Below, piece by piece: positions 9,124 through 18,448 of a DNA stretch of 64,000 bases; positions within the stretch are counted from its first letter, which is position 1; each line of letters opens with the position of its first letter. The translations under genes were made by a program, and so were the position numbers. Location of the stretch: positions 227,097 to 291,096 of the forward strand of contig NZ_KQ034029.1 of NCBI RefSeq assembly GCF_000970795.1, given 5' to 3'. This stretch comes from Bombilactobacillus mellifer. Lineage in GTDB: Bacteria; Bacillota; Bacilli; Lactobacillales; Lactobacillaceae. Under the pieces are notes generated by a model that made no database searches, was not told the DNA's origin, and saw only the letters and a list, made by a program, of their open reading frames with translations.

Positions 9124-9982
9124 GGCAATCACCTGTCCATCTAGTAGCCGCCATAATACTTAACATTTGTTCCAGCGCCACAGATTGTTGTGGTCGCGGG
9201 ACAATGGCATCTATAAAACCCCGTTCATAAGCTTTTTCAGCACTTTGAAAATCGGGCGGTAAAGCTTTATTCATCGTCTGCTCAATAACCCGTTGCCCGG
9301 CGAAACCAATAAGGGCGTGCGGCTCTGCCCAGATCACATCCGCTTGCGTGGCAAAACTAGCTGTTACTCCGCCAGTCGTTGGATCCATTAAAATACTCAA
9401 GTAAAACAATCCGGCTTGTCGATGCTGAGTCACGGCTTGCGAAATTTTAGCCATCTGCATTAACGACAAAATTCCTTCTTGCATCCGCGCACCCCCCGAC
9501 GCACACAATAAAATCACTGGTAATTCTTGAATTGTTGCTTTCTCAAATAGACGTGTCAAGCGTTCACCATTAGCAGTCCCTAGACTGCCCATAATAAAAG
9601 TGGGATCCATAATCCCTAAAGCCACTTCATGATGAGCTATTCGGGCTTGCCCTGTCCACACTGCATCTTTTAATTTGGTTTTAGCTTGCGCTTGTTGCAC
9701 TTTTTGCAAATAATTGGGAAATGCTAGTGGATCAGTAGTTGTTAAATCCGTGTCCCATTCTACAGTTTTTTTCGTCAACATCTTTAAACGTTGATGCGCG
9801 CTCACTCGCAAGCCATAGCCACAATCGGGACAAACTTGATATTTACCAAAACTGCGAAAATAATACTTTTGCTGACAGTAAGGACAAATGCGAAAAATCC
9901 CTTGCGGCACGCTTAAATGATATTTTTGTAAAGCGGCTTGCGGGTGTTGGGCAAAATGTCGTACCTGTTCGTTAACACTCAT
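9116..9982 (-). CDS. accD: Acetyl-CoA carboxylase carboxyltransferase subunit beta
   Basis: 288 residues. An N-terminal four-cysteine zinc ribbon (CPYC at about 33 and CPDC at about 52) precedes the carboxyltransferase fold, with LLCASGGARMQEGILSLMQM and MDPTTGGVTASFA as the conserved CoA/biotin-binding blocks. Partner of AccA. AAAGGAAG precedes the ATG, which lies 11 bases inside accC, another coupled junction. Confidence 0.95.
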   Translation of the reverse strand: MSVNEQVRHFAQHPQAALQKYHLSVPQGIFRICPYCQQKYYFRSFGKYQVCPDCGYGLRVSAHQRLKMLTKKTVEWDTDLTTTDPLAFPNYLQKVQQAQAKTKLKDAVWTGQARIAHHEVALGIMDPTFIMGSLGTANGERLTRLFEKATIQELPVILLCASGGARMQEGILSLMQMAKISQAVTQHRQAGLFYLSILMDPTTGGVTASFATQADVIWAEPHALIGFAGQRVIEQTMNKALPPDFQSAEKAYERGFIDAIVPRPQQSVALEQMLSIMAATRWTGDCHE

Positions 9983-11363
9983 TGATTGCTTCCTTTAGTA
10001 TTTTGGATTGTGCCTGAAACTCCGGGCCAAATTTTTGATCAATATCTGTTGTTAAATAAGTTCCTTGACGCACCCGCGGTTGTTTTAACAAGGCTTCTAA
10101 AAAATCATGATTAGTTTTTAATCCTTGTAAATGAAATTCGCTTAAGGCTTCTGTTAACCGACGTAAGGCCACAGTTCTTTGTGGAGCATGGGCGATGATT
10201 TTAATAATCATTGAATCATAAAAAGGTGAAATCCGATCACCGGCTAACACCCCACTGTCCAGGCGAATCCCTAAGCCACCCGGTAAATCCAATTGCTGAA
10301 TTGTTCCCGCCTGAGGTTGAAAATTATGCTGCGGATCTTCAGCATTGATGCGCGCTTCAAGCGCCACCCCGTCTGCTACCACATCTTGTTGGGTTAGGGT
10401 TAAATTTTGCCCTGCCGCAATTTGAATTTGTTCGCGAATCAAATCCAAACCCGTAACGGCTTCAGTAATCGGATGCTCCACTTGGATACGCGTATTCATT
10501 TCCATAAAATAAAAATGATGTTTTTGATCCATTAAAAACTCCAAAGTACCGGCGTTTTCATAACCAATAGCTTGTAAAGCAGTAATAACTGCTTTTTGCA
10601 AAGCCGTCCGCTCAGCAGCGGTCATTAAGGTACAGGGGGTTTCTTCCAGAACTTTTTGTTGCTGACGCTGAAGCGAACAGTCCCGTTCCGGCAAAGCTAT
10701 GACATGATGGGCTTGATCTGCTAAAATTTGGATTTCAATATGTTTGGCGGGACGGATGACTTTCTCCAAATACATTTGTTGATTACCGAAAGACAATTGG
10801 GCTTCTTTTTGCGCAGCTATAAAGACAGCAGGTAAATCTTCTGGACAGTTTACCTGTCGAATCCCTTTGCCTCCGCCCCCGGCCGCCGCTTTGAGCATGA
10901 CAGGAAAGCCAATATTCTGAGCCACTTTTTGCGCTTGAGCAATCGTTTGAATCGTACCTTGGCTGCCTGGAATAATCGGAACTTGGTGTTGGGACATTGT
11001 TTGCCGAGCATTAGCTTTATTACCCATGAGTTCTAATAACGCGGCCGAAGGTCCAATAAAAGTAATTTGACACTCCGCGCACAACTGGGCAAACTCTGCA
11101 CTTTCAGACAAAAAACCATAACCGGGATGAATCGCTTGCGCGCCCGTCAAAAGCGCCGCGCTGAGGATATTTTCCATATTTAAATAAGAATCTGCCGGCT
11201 GCGGTCCGCCAATACAAACCGCTTCATCTGCCAATTGCACAAATTGTGCCTGCTGATCTGCCGTCGAATACACTGCGACTGATTTAATTTGCATTTCTCG
11301 AAGGGTGCGAATAATTCTAACTGCAATTTCTCCGCGATTGGCAATTAACACTTTCTCAAACAT
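9972..11363 (-). CDS. accC: Biotin carboxylase subunit of acetyl-CoA carboxylase
   Basis: 463 residues with ATP-grasp fold: FEKVLIANRGEIAVRI at the N-terminus, glycine-rich ATP loop AAAGGGGKGIR (about residue 160), EKVIRPAKHIEIQIL, and active-site EMNTRIQVEHP. It carboxylates the biotin on AccB using ATP and bicarbonate. The start at 11363 is fixed by AAGGAGG 8 bases upstream; an earlier in-frame ATG at 11381 precedes that ribosome binding site and would add six residues absent from the family. Confidence 0.95.
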   Translation of the reverse strand: MFEKVLIANRGEIAVRIIRTLREMQIKSVAVYSTADQQAQFVQLADEAVCIGGPQPADSYLNMENILSAALLTGAQAIHPGYGFLSESAEFAQLCAECQITFIGPSAALLELMGNKANARQTMSQHQVPIIPGSQGTIQTIAQAQKVAQNIGFPVMLKAAAGGGGKGIRQVNCPEDLPAVFIAAQKEAQLSFGNQQMYLEKVIRPAKHIEIQILADQAHHVIALPERDCSLQRQQQKVLEETPCTLMTAAERTALQKAVITALQAIGYENAGTLEFLMDQKHHFYFMEMNTRIQVEHPITEAVTGLDLIREQIQIAAGQNLTLTQQDVVADGVALEARINAEDPQHNFQPQAGTIQQLDLPGGLGIRLDSGVLAGDRISPFYDSMIIKIIAHAPQRTVALRRLTEALSEFHLQGLKTNHDFLEALLKQPRVRQGTYLTTDIDQKFGPEFQAQSKILKEAINEC

Positions 11364-11384
11364 TACCTTACCCTCCTTCATCTT

Positions 11385-11831
11385 TTATTGAATGGCAAAA
11401 ATCAGATCTCCACTACAAGCTACTTGGTCCTCGACTAGTGCTTGTGCATGTCCTAAGCCGGCATTGCCATGTAATTTATCCAGCTGTACTTCTAAACGCA
11501 AACTATCTCCGGGACGCACCATATGCCGAAACTTCACCTTTCTCACCCCTCCAAAATAAGCGGTTTTGCCTGCAAAGGTAGGCAGACTTAATAAGGCAAT
11601 GGCCCCCGTTTGGGCTAAAGCCTCTAAAATTAAGGCTCCCGGCATGACAGGATTACCAGGGAAGTGTCCCTGAAAAAATTCTTCATTAATAGTGACATTT
11701 TTACGTCCAATCGCAAATTCTCCCGGTACGTAATCTAAAATACGATCCACCAATAATAATGGGTACCGATGGGGTAAAATTTTTTGAATTGCAACTGTAT
11801 CTAATTCATGCGGTAATTTGTTTTCCACCAT
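11385..11831 (-). CDS. fabZ: 3-hydroxyacyl-ACP dehydratase FabZ (canonical copy)
   Basis: 148 residues. The hot-dog fold active-site block reads GHFPGNPVMPGALILEALAQ, with catalytic His in GHFPG and Glu in LILEALAQ both present. It dehydrates 3-hydroxyacyl-ACP in elongation. This is the intact counterpart of the divergent FabZ paralogue that opens the operon, and probably carries the dehydratase load. It lies between accB and accC with 3-base and 21-base gaps. Confidence 0.94.
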   Translation of the reverse strand: MVENKLPHELDTVAIQKILPHRYPLLLVDRILDYVPGEFAIGRKNVTINEEFFQGHFPGNPVMPGALILEALAQTGAIALLSLPTFAGKTAYFGGVRKVKFRHMVRPGDSLRLEVQLDKLHGNAGLGHAQALVEDQVACSGDLIFAIQ

Positions 11832-11834
11832 TAC

Positions 11835-12326
11835 TTAATCCTTTCGTGCTACTGTTTTCGGTTGTACTTTCAGCAGCGGCTGATCATATTCCACCACTTC
11901 TTCATTGGAAACTAGGATGTCACTAATGACCCCACTAATGGGGCTTTTGACTTCCGTCATCATTTTCATCGCTTCCACTACACAAACCACATCCCCCACT
12001 GCAACTGGATCGCCAACTTTTTTGTAAGGGGCTTGATCAGGAGCTGGTTGAAGATAAATAATCCCAACTAACGGCGCTTTAATAACTTGCGTAGTGTCTT
12101 TTGGGGTAGTTGTTTCTGTCGCTTTTAAACGATCGGAATCTTTCGGCTGAGCTTTTTGCGAATTTGTATGAGCCACTGGTTGAGTGGTCAAAGTAGTTGG
12201 GGCTTTATTCGAGGAAATCGTATTTTTACTTAAAAATAAGTGACCACCGTCAAATTCTAAATCCATTTCCATTAAATTACTTTGATTTAATTGCTGCATT
12301 AACGCCTGAATTTGTTCAAAAGTCAT
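11835..12326 (-). CDS. accB: Biotin carboxyl carrier protein of acetyl-CoA carboxylase
   Basis: 163 residues: N-terminal helical segment, a Pro/Thr/Lys-rich mobile linker (about 50-80) and a C-terminal biotinyl domain with the EAMKMM site, whose first Lys is biotinylated. BirA, which would attach the biotin, is encoded divergently from the operon's first gene. The ATG overlaps the fabF stop (ATGA). Confidence 0.95.
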   Translation of the reverse strand: MTFEQIQALMQQLNQSNLMEMDLEFDGGHLFLSKNTISSNKAPTTLTTQPVAHTNSQKAQPKDSDRLKATETTTPKDTTQVIKAPLVGIIYLQPAPDQAPYKKVGDPVAVGDVVCVVEAMKMMTEVKSPISGVISDILVSNEEVVEYDQPLLKVQPKTVARKD

Positions 12327-13555
12327 TCATCATCCCACCTTTTGAACGCTAAAACAGCATTATGCCCTCCAAAACCAAACGAATTACTTAATGCATATTG
12401 GGCTGCATACTGACGATTATCCTCATTAACTAAAGGCAGATCACAAGCAGGATCAGGTTGGGTTAAACCCACATTGACTGGTAAGCACTGATCTGCTAAA
12501 GCAATTAACGTAGCTATTGCTTCCACAGCTCCCGCTGCTCCCAATAAATGTCCGGTCATGCTCTTTGTACTAGACACTAACGGCATCTGGGATCCGAATA
12601 ACTGCTGAATCGCTTGTGATTCTGCTGTGTCATTGCCGATGGTCGCTGTCCCATGGGCATTAATATAATCAATTTGGCTCACATCAATTTGGGCTTCAGT
12701 TATGGCTAATTTCATAGCTCGGGCAGCTTGTTGCCCACTAGGGTCAGGAGAAGTAATGTGATAAGCATCTGCGGTGGCGCCATAACCAATTACTTCTCCC
12801 AAGATGGGCGCTTTGCGAGCTTGGGCATGCTCCAGCGCTTCTAAAATTAATACTCCGGCACCCTCACCCATTACAAATCCCGAACGTTGTTTATCAAATG
12901 GCAAACTAGCCCGCGTTGGATCGGTTGCTGTCGATAAAGTAGATAAAGCGGCGAAGCCGGCAATACCAATTTCATTGATTGCTGCTTCCGCGCCGCCGGT
13001 GATCATCACATCGCAATGTCCATCTTTCACCTGGCGAAAAGCTTCACCAATCGCGTTAGTTCCTGAAGCACAAGCTGTCACAATTGTTGTACAAATCCCA
13101 TGGGCCTGATAGCGCATCGCTAAATTACCCGCAGCCATATTGGAAATGGCCGTGGGGACAAATAACGGTGATACGCGATCGGCACCCTTGTCATGCATTT
13201 TAATCACTTGATTTTGAATAGTCGTTAAGCCACCAATCCCTGAACCTAAAATAACACCAAAACGTTCACTATCAGTGTTGCTAGTAGTAATTTGTGCTTG
13301 AGCCATGGCTTCATCGGCAGCATAAACTGCATACTGAGTATAGGGATCCATACGTCTGGTATCTTTTTTCGTTAAATGCTGCAAAGGATCAAAATCATCT
13401 AATTGGCCGGCTAATGTCACCCCTGTTGGTGTGGAATCAAAATAAGTAATAGGCTCAAAACCTACTTGTTGTTGCAATAAACCCTTACGAAAACTGGCGA
13501 CATCATTGCCAATCGGCGTCAGCGCACCCATCCCCGTCACTACAACTCTTGGCAT
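12323..13555 (-). CDS. fabF: 3-oxoacyl-ACP synthase II
   Basis: 410 residues with the Cys-His-His triad of elongating ketoacyl synthases: VTACASGTNAIGEA, NAHGTATIGND and KSMTGHLLGAAGA, plus the C-terminal SNSFGFGGHNA glycine loop. It condenses acyl-ACP with malonyl-ACP. A 13-base gap follows fabG. Confidence 0.96.
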   Translation of the reverse strand: MPRVVVTGMGALTPIGNDVASFRKGLLQQQVGFEPITYFDSTPTGVTLAGQLDDFDPLQHLTKKDTRRMDPYTQYAVYAADEAMAQAQITTSNTDSERFGVILGSGIGGLTTIQNQVIKMHDKGADRVSPLFVPTAISNMAAGNLAMRYQAHGICTTIVTACASGTNAIGEAFRQVKDGHCDVMITGGAEAAINEIGIAGFAALSTLSTATDPTRASLPFDKQRSGFVMGEGAGVLILEALEHAQARKAPILGEVIGYGATADAYHITSPDPSGQQAARAMKLAITEAQIDVSQIDYINAHGTATIGNDTAESQAIQQLFGSQMPLVSSTKSMTGHLLGAAGAVEAIATLIALADQCLPVNVGLTQPDPACDLPLVNEDNRQYAAQYALSNSFGFGGHNAVLAFKRWDDE

Positions 13556-13568
13556 TTTCTTCTCCTTA

Positions 13569-14303
13569 TCATTGCATTGTTAATCCGCCATCAACCGTAA
13601 TGGTTTGACCAGTAATATAGTCATTTTGAGCCAAAAAGATTGCAGTTTGGGCAATTTCATCGATCTGGCCAAAACGTTTTAACGGCACCTGATGGACAAT
13701 TTCTTCTTGCTTTTTTGCATTCAATGCTTGCGTCATTTGAGTTTCAATCATTCCCGGAGCAATCGCGTTACAACGTAAATTTCGCAAAGCAACTTCTTTT
13801 GCCACAGATTTGGTCAAGCCAATAATCCCGGCTTTACTAGCTGCATAATTAGCCTGACCAATATTGCCGGTCAAACCCACTACGCTCGCTAGATTAATAA
13901 AACACCCTGCACGTTGTTTATACATTGGCCGCACTGCTTGACGAATGACATTGAAAGTCCCGACTAAATTGGTTTGTAAAACCACTTGAAAATCTGCTTC
14001 AGACATCCGATTTAAAAGACCATCTTTGGTAATACCGGCATTATTCACGACAATGTCTAAATGACCCATGGTGGTAACAATTTGTTGAATTAATTCTTTG
14101 ACCGCTGCTTCATCAGTCACATCTGCCGGAAAATCTCGGCAAGTGGCCCCGTTTTGCGCCACTGTTGCAATGACGTCTGAAGCAATCGGATGCCGTGAAT
14201 TGAGTACTAATTGACAACCCTGGCGGGCGAAAGCTTGGGCAATGGCTAAACCAATTCCACGGGAACTGCCAGTTACTAAAACTACTTTGCCTTGTAAATC
14301 CAT
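13569..14303 (-). CDS. fabG: 3-oxoacyl-ACP reductase FabG
   Basis: 244-residue SDR with the NADPH loop TGSSRGIG, NNAG (about residue 86), catalytic Ser in the NLASVVG region and YAASKAG (Tyr-x3-Lys), and family C-terminus ITGQTITVDGGLTM. It reduces 3-oxoacyl-ACP. Two bases separate it from fabD. Confidence 0.95.
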   Translation of the reverse strand: MDLQGKVVLVTGSSRGIGLAIAQAFARQGCQLVLNSRHPIASDVIATVAQNGATCRDFPADVTDEAAVKELIQQIVTTMGHLDIVVNNAGITKDGLLNRMSEADFQVVLQTNLVGTFNVIRQAVRPMYKQRAGCFINLASVVGLTGNIGQANYAASKAGIIGLTKSVAKEVALRNLRCNAIAPGMIETQMTQALNAKKQEEIVHQVPLKRFGQIDEIAQTAIFLAQNDYITGQTITVDGGLTMQ

Positions 14304-14305
14304 AC

Positions 14306-15235
14306 CTAACCTCCTAAGGCTGATCGGGTGGCAGCCAGCTTGTCTATTGAATCAATTTGATAGCGCGGTAAAGTCGGCAGTATTTTTTTGGTAAAACCGA
14401 GTAAAGTGCGTCCCGGTCCCACTTCAATTACTGCTGTTAACTGATCTACTAAGGAAGTCAGCGTGGCCGCAAAATTTGTCGGGGACACTAACTGGCTGGT
14501 TAAAGTAGCTGTCAGATTCTCAGGGGTAAATACTTGTTGCGTAGTTGTACTCCAAACTCGAAACTTGCCCTTCTGCCAGACCAACGGAGCTAATACGTCC
14601 TGCAATTGTGCTTGAATAGGCTGCATTAATGGTGTATGAAAAGCTCCGCTGACAGCTAAGGTAACCTTGCGAATATGGCGATCTTGTTGTTGCAGCCAAG
14701 CAGTGGCAGCATCTACAGCGGCAATTTCTCCGCCAATCACAATTTGTTGGGGAGTATTCACATTAGCCACTGCTACCACGCCGTGGGTTTGAGCTCTTTG
14801 ACAAGCTGTCTGCACTTGCGCTAGTGAGGCATGCATGAGGGCCACCATTTTGCTATGCACTTGGTCGCTAGCATGTTGCATCAGTTCGCCACGCCGCTGG
14901 ATGACTTTTAAAATGGTGGCAAAATCTAAATAATCGCCACAAGCTAAAGCACTATATTCCCCTAAGCTCAAACCTAGCGCCTCGCTGGGAGCCGGTAAAT
15001 AATCTCGAATCAACTGAAACAGACCATAACTTTGTGCCAGGATTACCGGTTGAGCATATTGGGTTTGGGCCAGTTTATCAGCGTAACGGTCATCAAACAT
15101 TAAAGCGGGCAAATCCCAATTCAACACAGCACTGGCTTGATCGATTATTTGCCGATAACGGGGCTCTTGCAGATATAAATCGTGGGTTAAACCGGTTTTT
15201 TGGGCCCCCTGTCCACTAAAAAGTAAGCCAATCAT
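14306..15235 (-). CDS. fabD: Malonyl-CoA:ACP transacylase
   Basis: 309 residues. The GQGAQ loop, the nucleophile serine in GLSLGEYSALA (the usual GHSLGEY has His replaced by Leu), and the catalytic His in SGAFHTPLM are visible. It loads malonyl groups on AcpP. The start overlaps the fabK stop by 4 bases. Confidence 0.94.
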   Translation of the reverse strand: MIGLLFSGQGAQKTGLTHDLYLQEPRYRQIIDQASAVLNWDLPALMFDDRYADKLAQTQYAQPVILAQSYGLFQLIRDYLPAPSEALGLSLGEYSALACGDYLDFATILKVIQRRGELMQHASDQVHSKMVALMHASLAQVQTACQRAQTHGVVAVANVNTPQQIVIGGEIAAVDAATAWLQQQDRHIRKVTLAVSGAFHTPLMQPIQAQLQDVLAPLVWQKGKFRVWSTTTQQVFTPENLTATLTSQLVSPTNFAATLTSLVDQLTAVIEVGPGRTLLGFTKKILPTLPRYQIDSIDKLAATRSALGG

Positions 15236-16191
15236 TCTTCTGATTTCCTATTTAATAAGCGATCTGCTTGTTGACAAACGGTTTGTACAATGGTTTGGGC
15301 ACTTTGCTCTTCTTGCACCATACCGGCAATTTCTCCCGCCATATACGCTCCTGTCTGAGGATCACCAGTTTGCACTGCCCGGCGTAAACTGCCGTTGCCC
15401 AATTCATCTAAGGACTCAAAATCTGGATGAGTTTTGGCTGCTTCGGCTTTTTCAATTTGTACATATTTTTTAGCCATCGGGTTTTTAATAACTCGGGAAG
15501 GATGACCCGCATAATCTCCAGTGACCATGGTATCAATATCCTTGGCTTTTAAAACTGCTTTTTTATAAGTAGGGTGTACCTTAGATTCCGTTGCGACTAG
15601 GAAACGAGTTCCCATTTGGACCCCTTGGGCGCCCAACATAAAAGCTGCTGCCATGCCGCGGCCATCACCAATTCCACCCGCTGCAATGACCGGCAAGTCG
15701 ATAGCATCAACCACTTGCGGTACCAAGGCCATAGTTGTTAATTTGCCAATGTGGCCTCCAGATTCCATACCCTCAGCGATAACGGCATCCACGCCACTGC
15801 GGGCCATCATTCGCGCTAACGCCACTGAACCTACAACCGGGATGACCTTTATATTAGCGGCGCGAAATTGTTCCAAATATCGTGCGGGATTGCCGGCACC
15901 TGTAGTGACCACAGCAATATTGTCTTTTTGTTTTAAAATTTCCGCCACTACTTCATCAACATGTGGTGATAAAAGCATGACATTGACCCCAAAAGGCCGC
16001 TCAGTCAAACTGATGGCGGTTTGAATTTCTGTTGCGACTGCACTACCCGGCGCATTGCCACCACCAATAATCCCTAGACCACCGGCATTGGAGACTGCGG
16101 CCGCTAATTTACCATCGGCCACCCAGGCCATGCCGCCTTGAAATAAAGGATATTGCAACCCCAAACTTTGCATAAATGGGCTTAATTGCAT
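15232..16191 (-). CDS. fabK: FMN-dependent enoyl-ACP reductase II
   Basis: 319 residues of the FabK/nitronate monooxygenase TIM-barrel family: PLFQGGMAWVADGKLAAA at the N-terminus, GVNVMLLSP, the AEGMESGGHIG segment and flavin phosphate-binding VIAAGGIGDGRG and GAQGVQMGTRFL. It performs the last reduction in each elongation round. No fabI is seen in this operon, so this is the enoyl reductase here; FabK enzymes are insensitive to triclosan. Confidence 0.94.
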   Translation of the reverse strand: MQLSPFMQSLGLQYPLFQGGMAWVADGKLAAAVSNAGGLGIIGGGNAPGSAVATEIQTAISLTERPFGVNVMLLSPHVDEVVAEILKQKDNIAVVTTGAGNPARYLEQFRAANIKVIPVVGSVALARMMARSGVDAVIAEGMESGGHIGKLTTMALVPQVVDAIDLPVIAAGGIGDGRGMAAAFMLGAQGVQMGTRFLVATESKVHPTYKKAVLKAKDIDTMVTGDYAGHPSRVIKNPMAKKYVQIEKAEAAKTHPDFESLDELGNGSLRRAVQTGDPQTGAYMAGEIAGMVQEEQSAQTIVQTVCQQADRLLNRKSEE

Positions 16192-16197
16192 TAATTT

Positions 16198-16446
16198 TTA
16201 ACCCTCTTTCGCAGCCAGTTGCTGCTCCACAAAAGCGACTAAATCGCCTACGGTTTGAATTCCATCTTCGGTTTCGATTTTGATATCGAATTCGTCTTCC
16301 AGTTCATTGATCACTTCAAAGATATCTAAACTATCGGCATTTAAATCATCTTTAATATTGGCTTCTAAGGTAACTTTTGCCTCATCTTCGCCGGTTTGAT
16401 CTACAATAATTTCTTTTACTTTGTCAAAAACTTCTGATTTAGTCAT
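16198..16446 (-). CDS. acpP: Acyl carrier protein
   Basis: 82 residues, strongly acidic, with the phosphopantetheine serine in [13 protein letters not shown]. It carries the growing acyl chain. It sits 22 bases after fabH and 6 bases before fabK, the normal lactobacillar place. Confidence 0.96.
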   Translation of the reverse strand: MTKSEVFDKVKEIIVDQTGEDEAKVTLEANIKDDLNADSLDIFEVINELEDEFDIKIETEDGIQTVGDLVAFVEQQLAAKEG

Positions 16447-16468
16447 TATTTTTCTCCTATGTTTGTTA

Positions 16469-17440
16469 TTAATAAATTAAAGCAATTGATCCGACCGTCA
16501 ACCCGCCGCCAAAACCACTGAGCATTAGTTTTTGACCGCGTTGGATCTTTTGACTACGAATACTTTCATCTAATAAAATCGGTATACTGGCCGCGGAAGT
16601 ATTCCCATAGTGTTGTACGTTCATTAAAAACTTGGTTTTCGGCTGTGCTAAATGCGTTGCAATGGCTTGGATAATGCGGCCATTAGCTTGATGCAACAGC
16701 CACCAATTAACATTGGCAGCTGACCAAGAAGTCTGCTGTAATGTCCGTTCAATCGATTGCGGCACCTCATGGGTAGCAAAGCGATAAACTGCTCGACCAT
16801 CCATTGAAAAATATTTTTGAGCTGGATCACTGCTTTCTTGGTAAAAAGCAGATACGACTGGTTGATATCCTGCGGTCAAAGCCTTGCCTTGTGTTCCAAA
16901 AGACCGTAAATCTTGTGCTACTATTTGGCTGGCTGAAGCTTGGTCTTCTACCAAAATGCCCCCGGCCCCATCGCCAAATAAAACTGCGGTAGTGCGATCT
17001 TGCCAATTAACCAATTTCGACAAAGTTTCTGCTCCGATGACCATGCCACGTTGATAAGGTCCTTGTAATAATTGATTGGCCTGGACCAAAGCATATATAA
17101 AACCCGAACAAGCCGCATTCAAGTCAAAAGCTAACGCTTGATAAGCCTGTAACTGTCCTTGAATGATTGCTGCAGTCGAAGGTGACAAAGCATCTGGGGA
17201 CATAGTAGCTACGATAATAAAATCTAAACTAGCAGCCGACCACTGGGCTTGATGTAGTAATTGGCGGGCCACTTGTAAACCTAAATCAGAAGACTGTTCA
17301 CCTGTGGAAACATGCCGTTCTTCAATATAGGTACGCGTTCTAATCCATTCGTCAGAGGTGGCCATTAACTTGGTCAAATCAGTATTACTGACTACTTTTG
17401 GCGGGACATAATGAGCCGTTTGCACAATCCTCAGACTCAT
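16469..17440 (-). CDS. fabH: 3-oxoacyl-ACP synthase III
   Basis: 323 residues; condenses acetyl-CoA with malonyl-ACP to start each chain. Catalytic Cys in [12 protein letters not shown], His in LLHQANGRI and Asn in [11 protein letters not shown] are present. I set the start at 17440: AAAGGAG lies 7 bases upstream and the gene then begins 4 bases after the fabT stop. An ATG 24 bases earlier would overlap fabT and precede the ribosome binding site. Confidence 0.94.
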   Translation of the reverse strand: MSLRIVQTAHYVPPKVVSNTDLTKLMATSDEWIRTRTYIEERHVSTGEQSSDLGLQVARQLLHQAQWSAASLDFIIVATMSPDALSPSTAAIIQGQLQAYQALAFDLNAACSGFIYALVQANQLLQGPYQRGMVIGAETLSKLVNWQDRTTAVLFGDGAGGILVEDQASASQIVAQDLRSFGTQGKALTAGYQPVVSAFYQESSDPAQKYFSMDGRAVYRFATHEVPQSIERTLQQTSWSAANVNWWLLHQANGRIIQAIATHLAQPKTKFLMNVQHYGNTSAASIPILLDESIRSQKIQRGQKLMLSGFGGGLTVGSIALIY

Positions 17441-17444
17441 CAAA

Positions 17445-17909
17445 CTACTCCTTTTGATCATCAATAGAAGCTGGAAATTCTAAAAATGCTCGTAAATTTA
17501 ATAAGGCTTTTTCCAATAGCTTAATCTGTTCATCATTAAAGCCTTGGACAAAACTTAAAATCATATGCCGATGAAATGAATCATGGGCACGATAGACTAA
17601 ACGGCCTTTGCGTGTTAGTCCTAAACGCACAAACCGACGATCATCTGCACTCCGCAACCGCACAACATAGCCTTTGCGTTCTAAATTATTCACCATGGAA
17701 GTTACTGTTCCCGGCGTAATTTTTAATTCCTGAGCTAGTTGCGAACTGGTTTTGTGTTCATACATCGTAATTGCATCAATAGCATGCATTTCATGAATTG
17801 AAATATCTTTAAACTGACTTTTTTTGAGTTCACGCTCTTCCACTTGGGTAATATCGGTATATACCGTCGTCAATAATTTATTGATGTATTTCACTTTTGC
17901 CTGATCCAT
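17445..17909 (-). CDS. fabT: MarR-family fatty acid synthesis repressor FabT
   Basis: 154 residues with a MarR winged helix (helix-turn-helix around SSQLAQELKITPGTVTSMVN, then the RLRSADDRRFVRLGLTRKG wing). In streptococci and related lactic acid bacteria FabT represses the fab operon with acyl-ACP as corepressor. The start at 17909 follows AGGTGG at good spacing. A promoter with two overlapping operator-like boxes precedes it, and a third box lies before fabZ1, which fits autorepression. Confidence 0.92.
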   Translation of the reverse strand: MDQAKVKYINKLLTTVYTDITQVEERELKKSQFKDISIHEMHAIDAITMYEHKTSSQLAQELKITPGTVTSMVNNLERKGYVVRLRSADDRRFVRLGLTRKGRLVYRAHDSFHRHMILSFVQGFNDEQIKLLEKALLNLRAFLEFPASIDDQKE

Positions 17910-17924
17910 CTGTTTACCACCTAC

Positions 17925-17982
17925 TTTGAATATCAAATATTTTAAACATCAAAATAGTAGCAACACTTTGCCTGGGCGTCAA
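17925..17982 (-). promoter_or_regulatory. fabT promoter with tandem FabT boxes
   Basis: Minus strand: TTGACG (17977-17982), 17-base spacer, TACTAT (17954-17959), then two boxes, TTTGATGTTTAAA (17941-17953) and TTTGATATTCAAA (17925-17937). They resemble the TTTGA-n3-TCAAA dyad known for FabT and occupy the transcription start region, where bound repressor would block initiation. Confidence 0.75.
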
Positions 17983-17987
17983 CTGAA

Positions 17988-18419
17988 TCAGACCATTTCC
18001 ACAATAAACATTAATTCCGCTTCGACCGCTACTTGAGAGTCTACAGTAGCCACGCAACTCACGATCCCAATATTTTGGCGTTGTTTTTTCAAATTTATAT
18101 TTAAAGTTAATTGATCTCCCGCATGGACTACTTTTTTAAATTCTGCGCGGGGGATTCCACCAAGATAGGCAGTTTTATGTTGAAACATTGGTGATTTTAA
18201 AATAAAAATGGAAGCTGCCTGAGCCAGTGTCTCTACAATTAAAGTAGCAGGCATTACAAATTGGCCGGGTAAATATCCATTAATAAAAGATTCATTCACC
18301 GTTACATTCTTAATTGCACTAATTGATGCATCCGTTTGAATATCTTGAACTCCATCCATAAAGAAAATCGGGTAACGATTGGGAATCAATTGCCGAATTT
18401 CCTGAGAGTTTAATTGCAT
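17988..18419 (-). CDS. Divergent FabZ paralogue lacking the catalytic histidine
   Basis: 143 residues, clearly FabZ/FabA hot-dog fold (IRQLIPNRYPIFFMDGV start, KTAYLGGI, FKKVVHAGDQLTL). The active-site block normally reading GHFPGxPVMPG reads GYLPGQFVMPA: catalytic His is Tyr, and three neighbours are changed, while the Glu in LIVETLAQA is kept. The intact FabZ is encoded later in the operon. Possible roles are a non-catalytic partner, an altered isomerase-like enzyme or a decaying copy. The start at 18419 is chosen because an upstream in-frame start at 18506 would lie in the promoter -35 box; AGAGGAG is 14 bases upstream, rather distant. Confidence 0.85.
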   Translation of the reverse strand: MQLNSQEIRQLIPNRYPIFFMDGVQDIQTDASISAIKNVTVNESFINGYLPGQFVMPATLIVETLAQAASIFILKSPMFQHKTAYLGGIPRAEFKKVVHAGDQLTLNINLKKQRQNIGIVSCVATVDSQVAVEAELMFIVEMV

Positions 18420-18448
18420 CTTCGCAATAACATCTCCTCTGCAATTTA

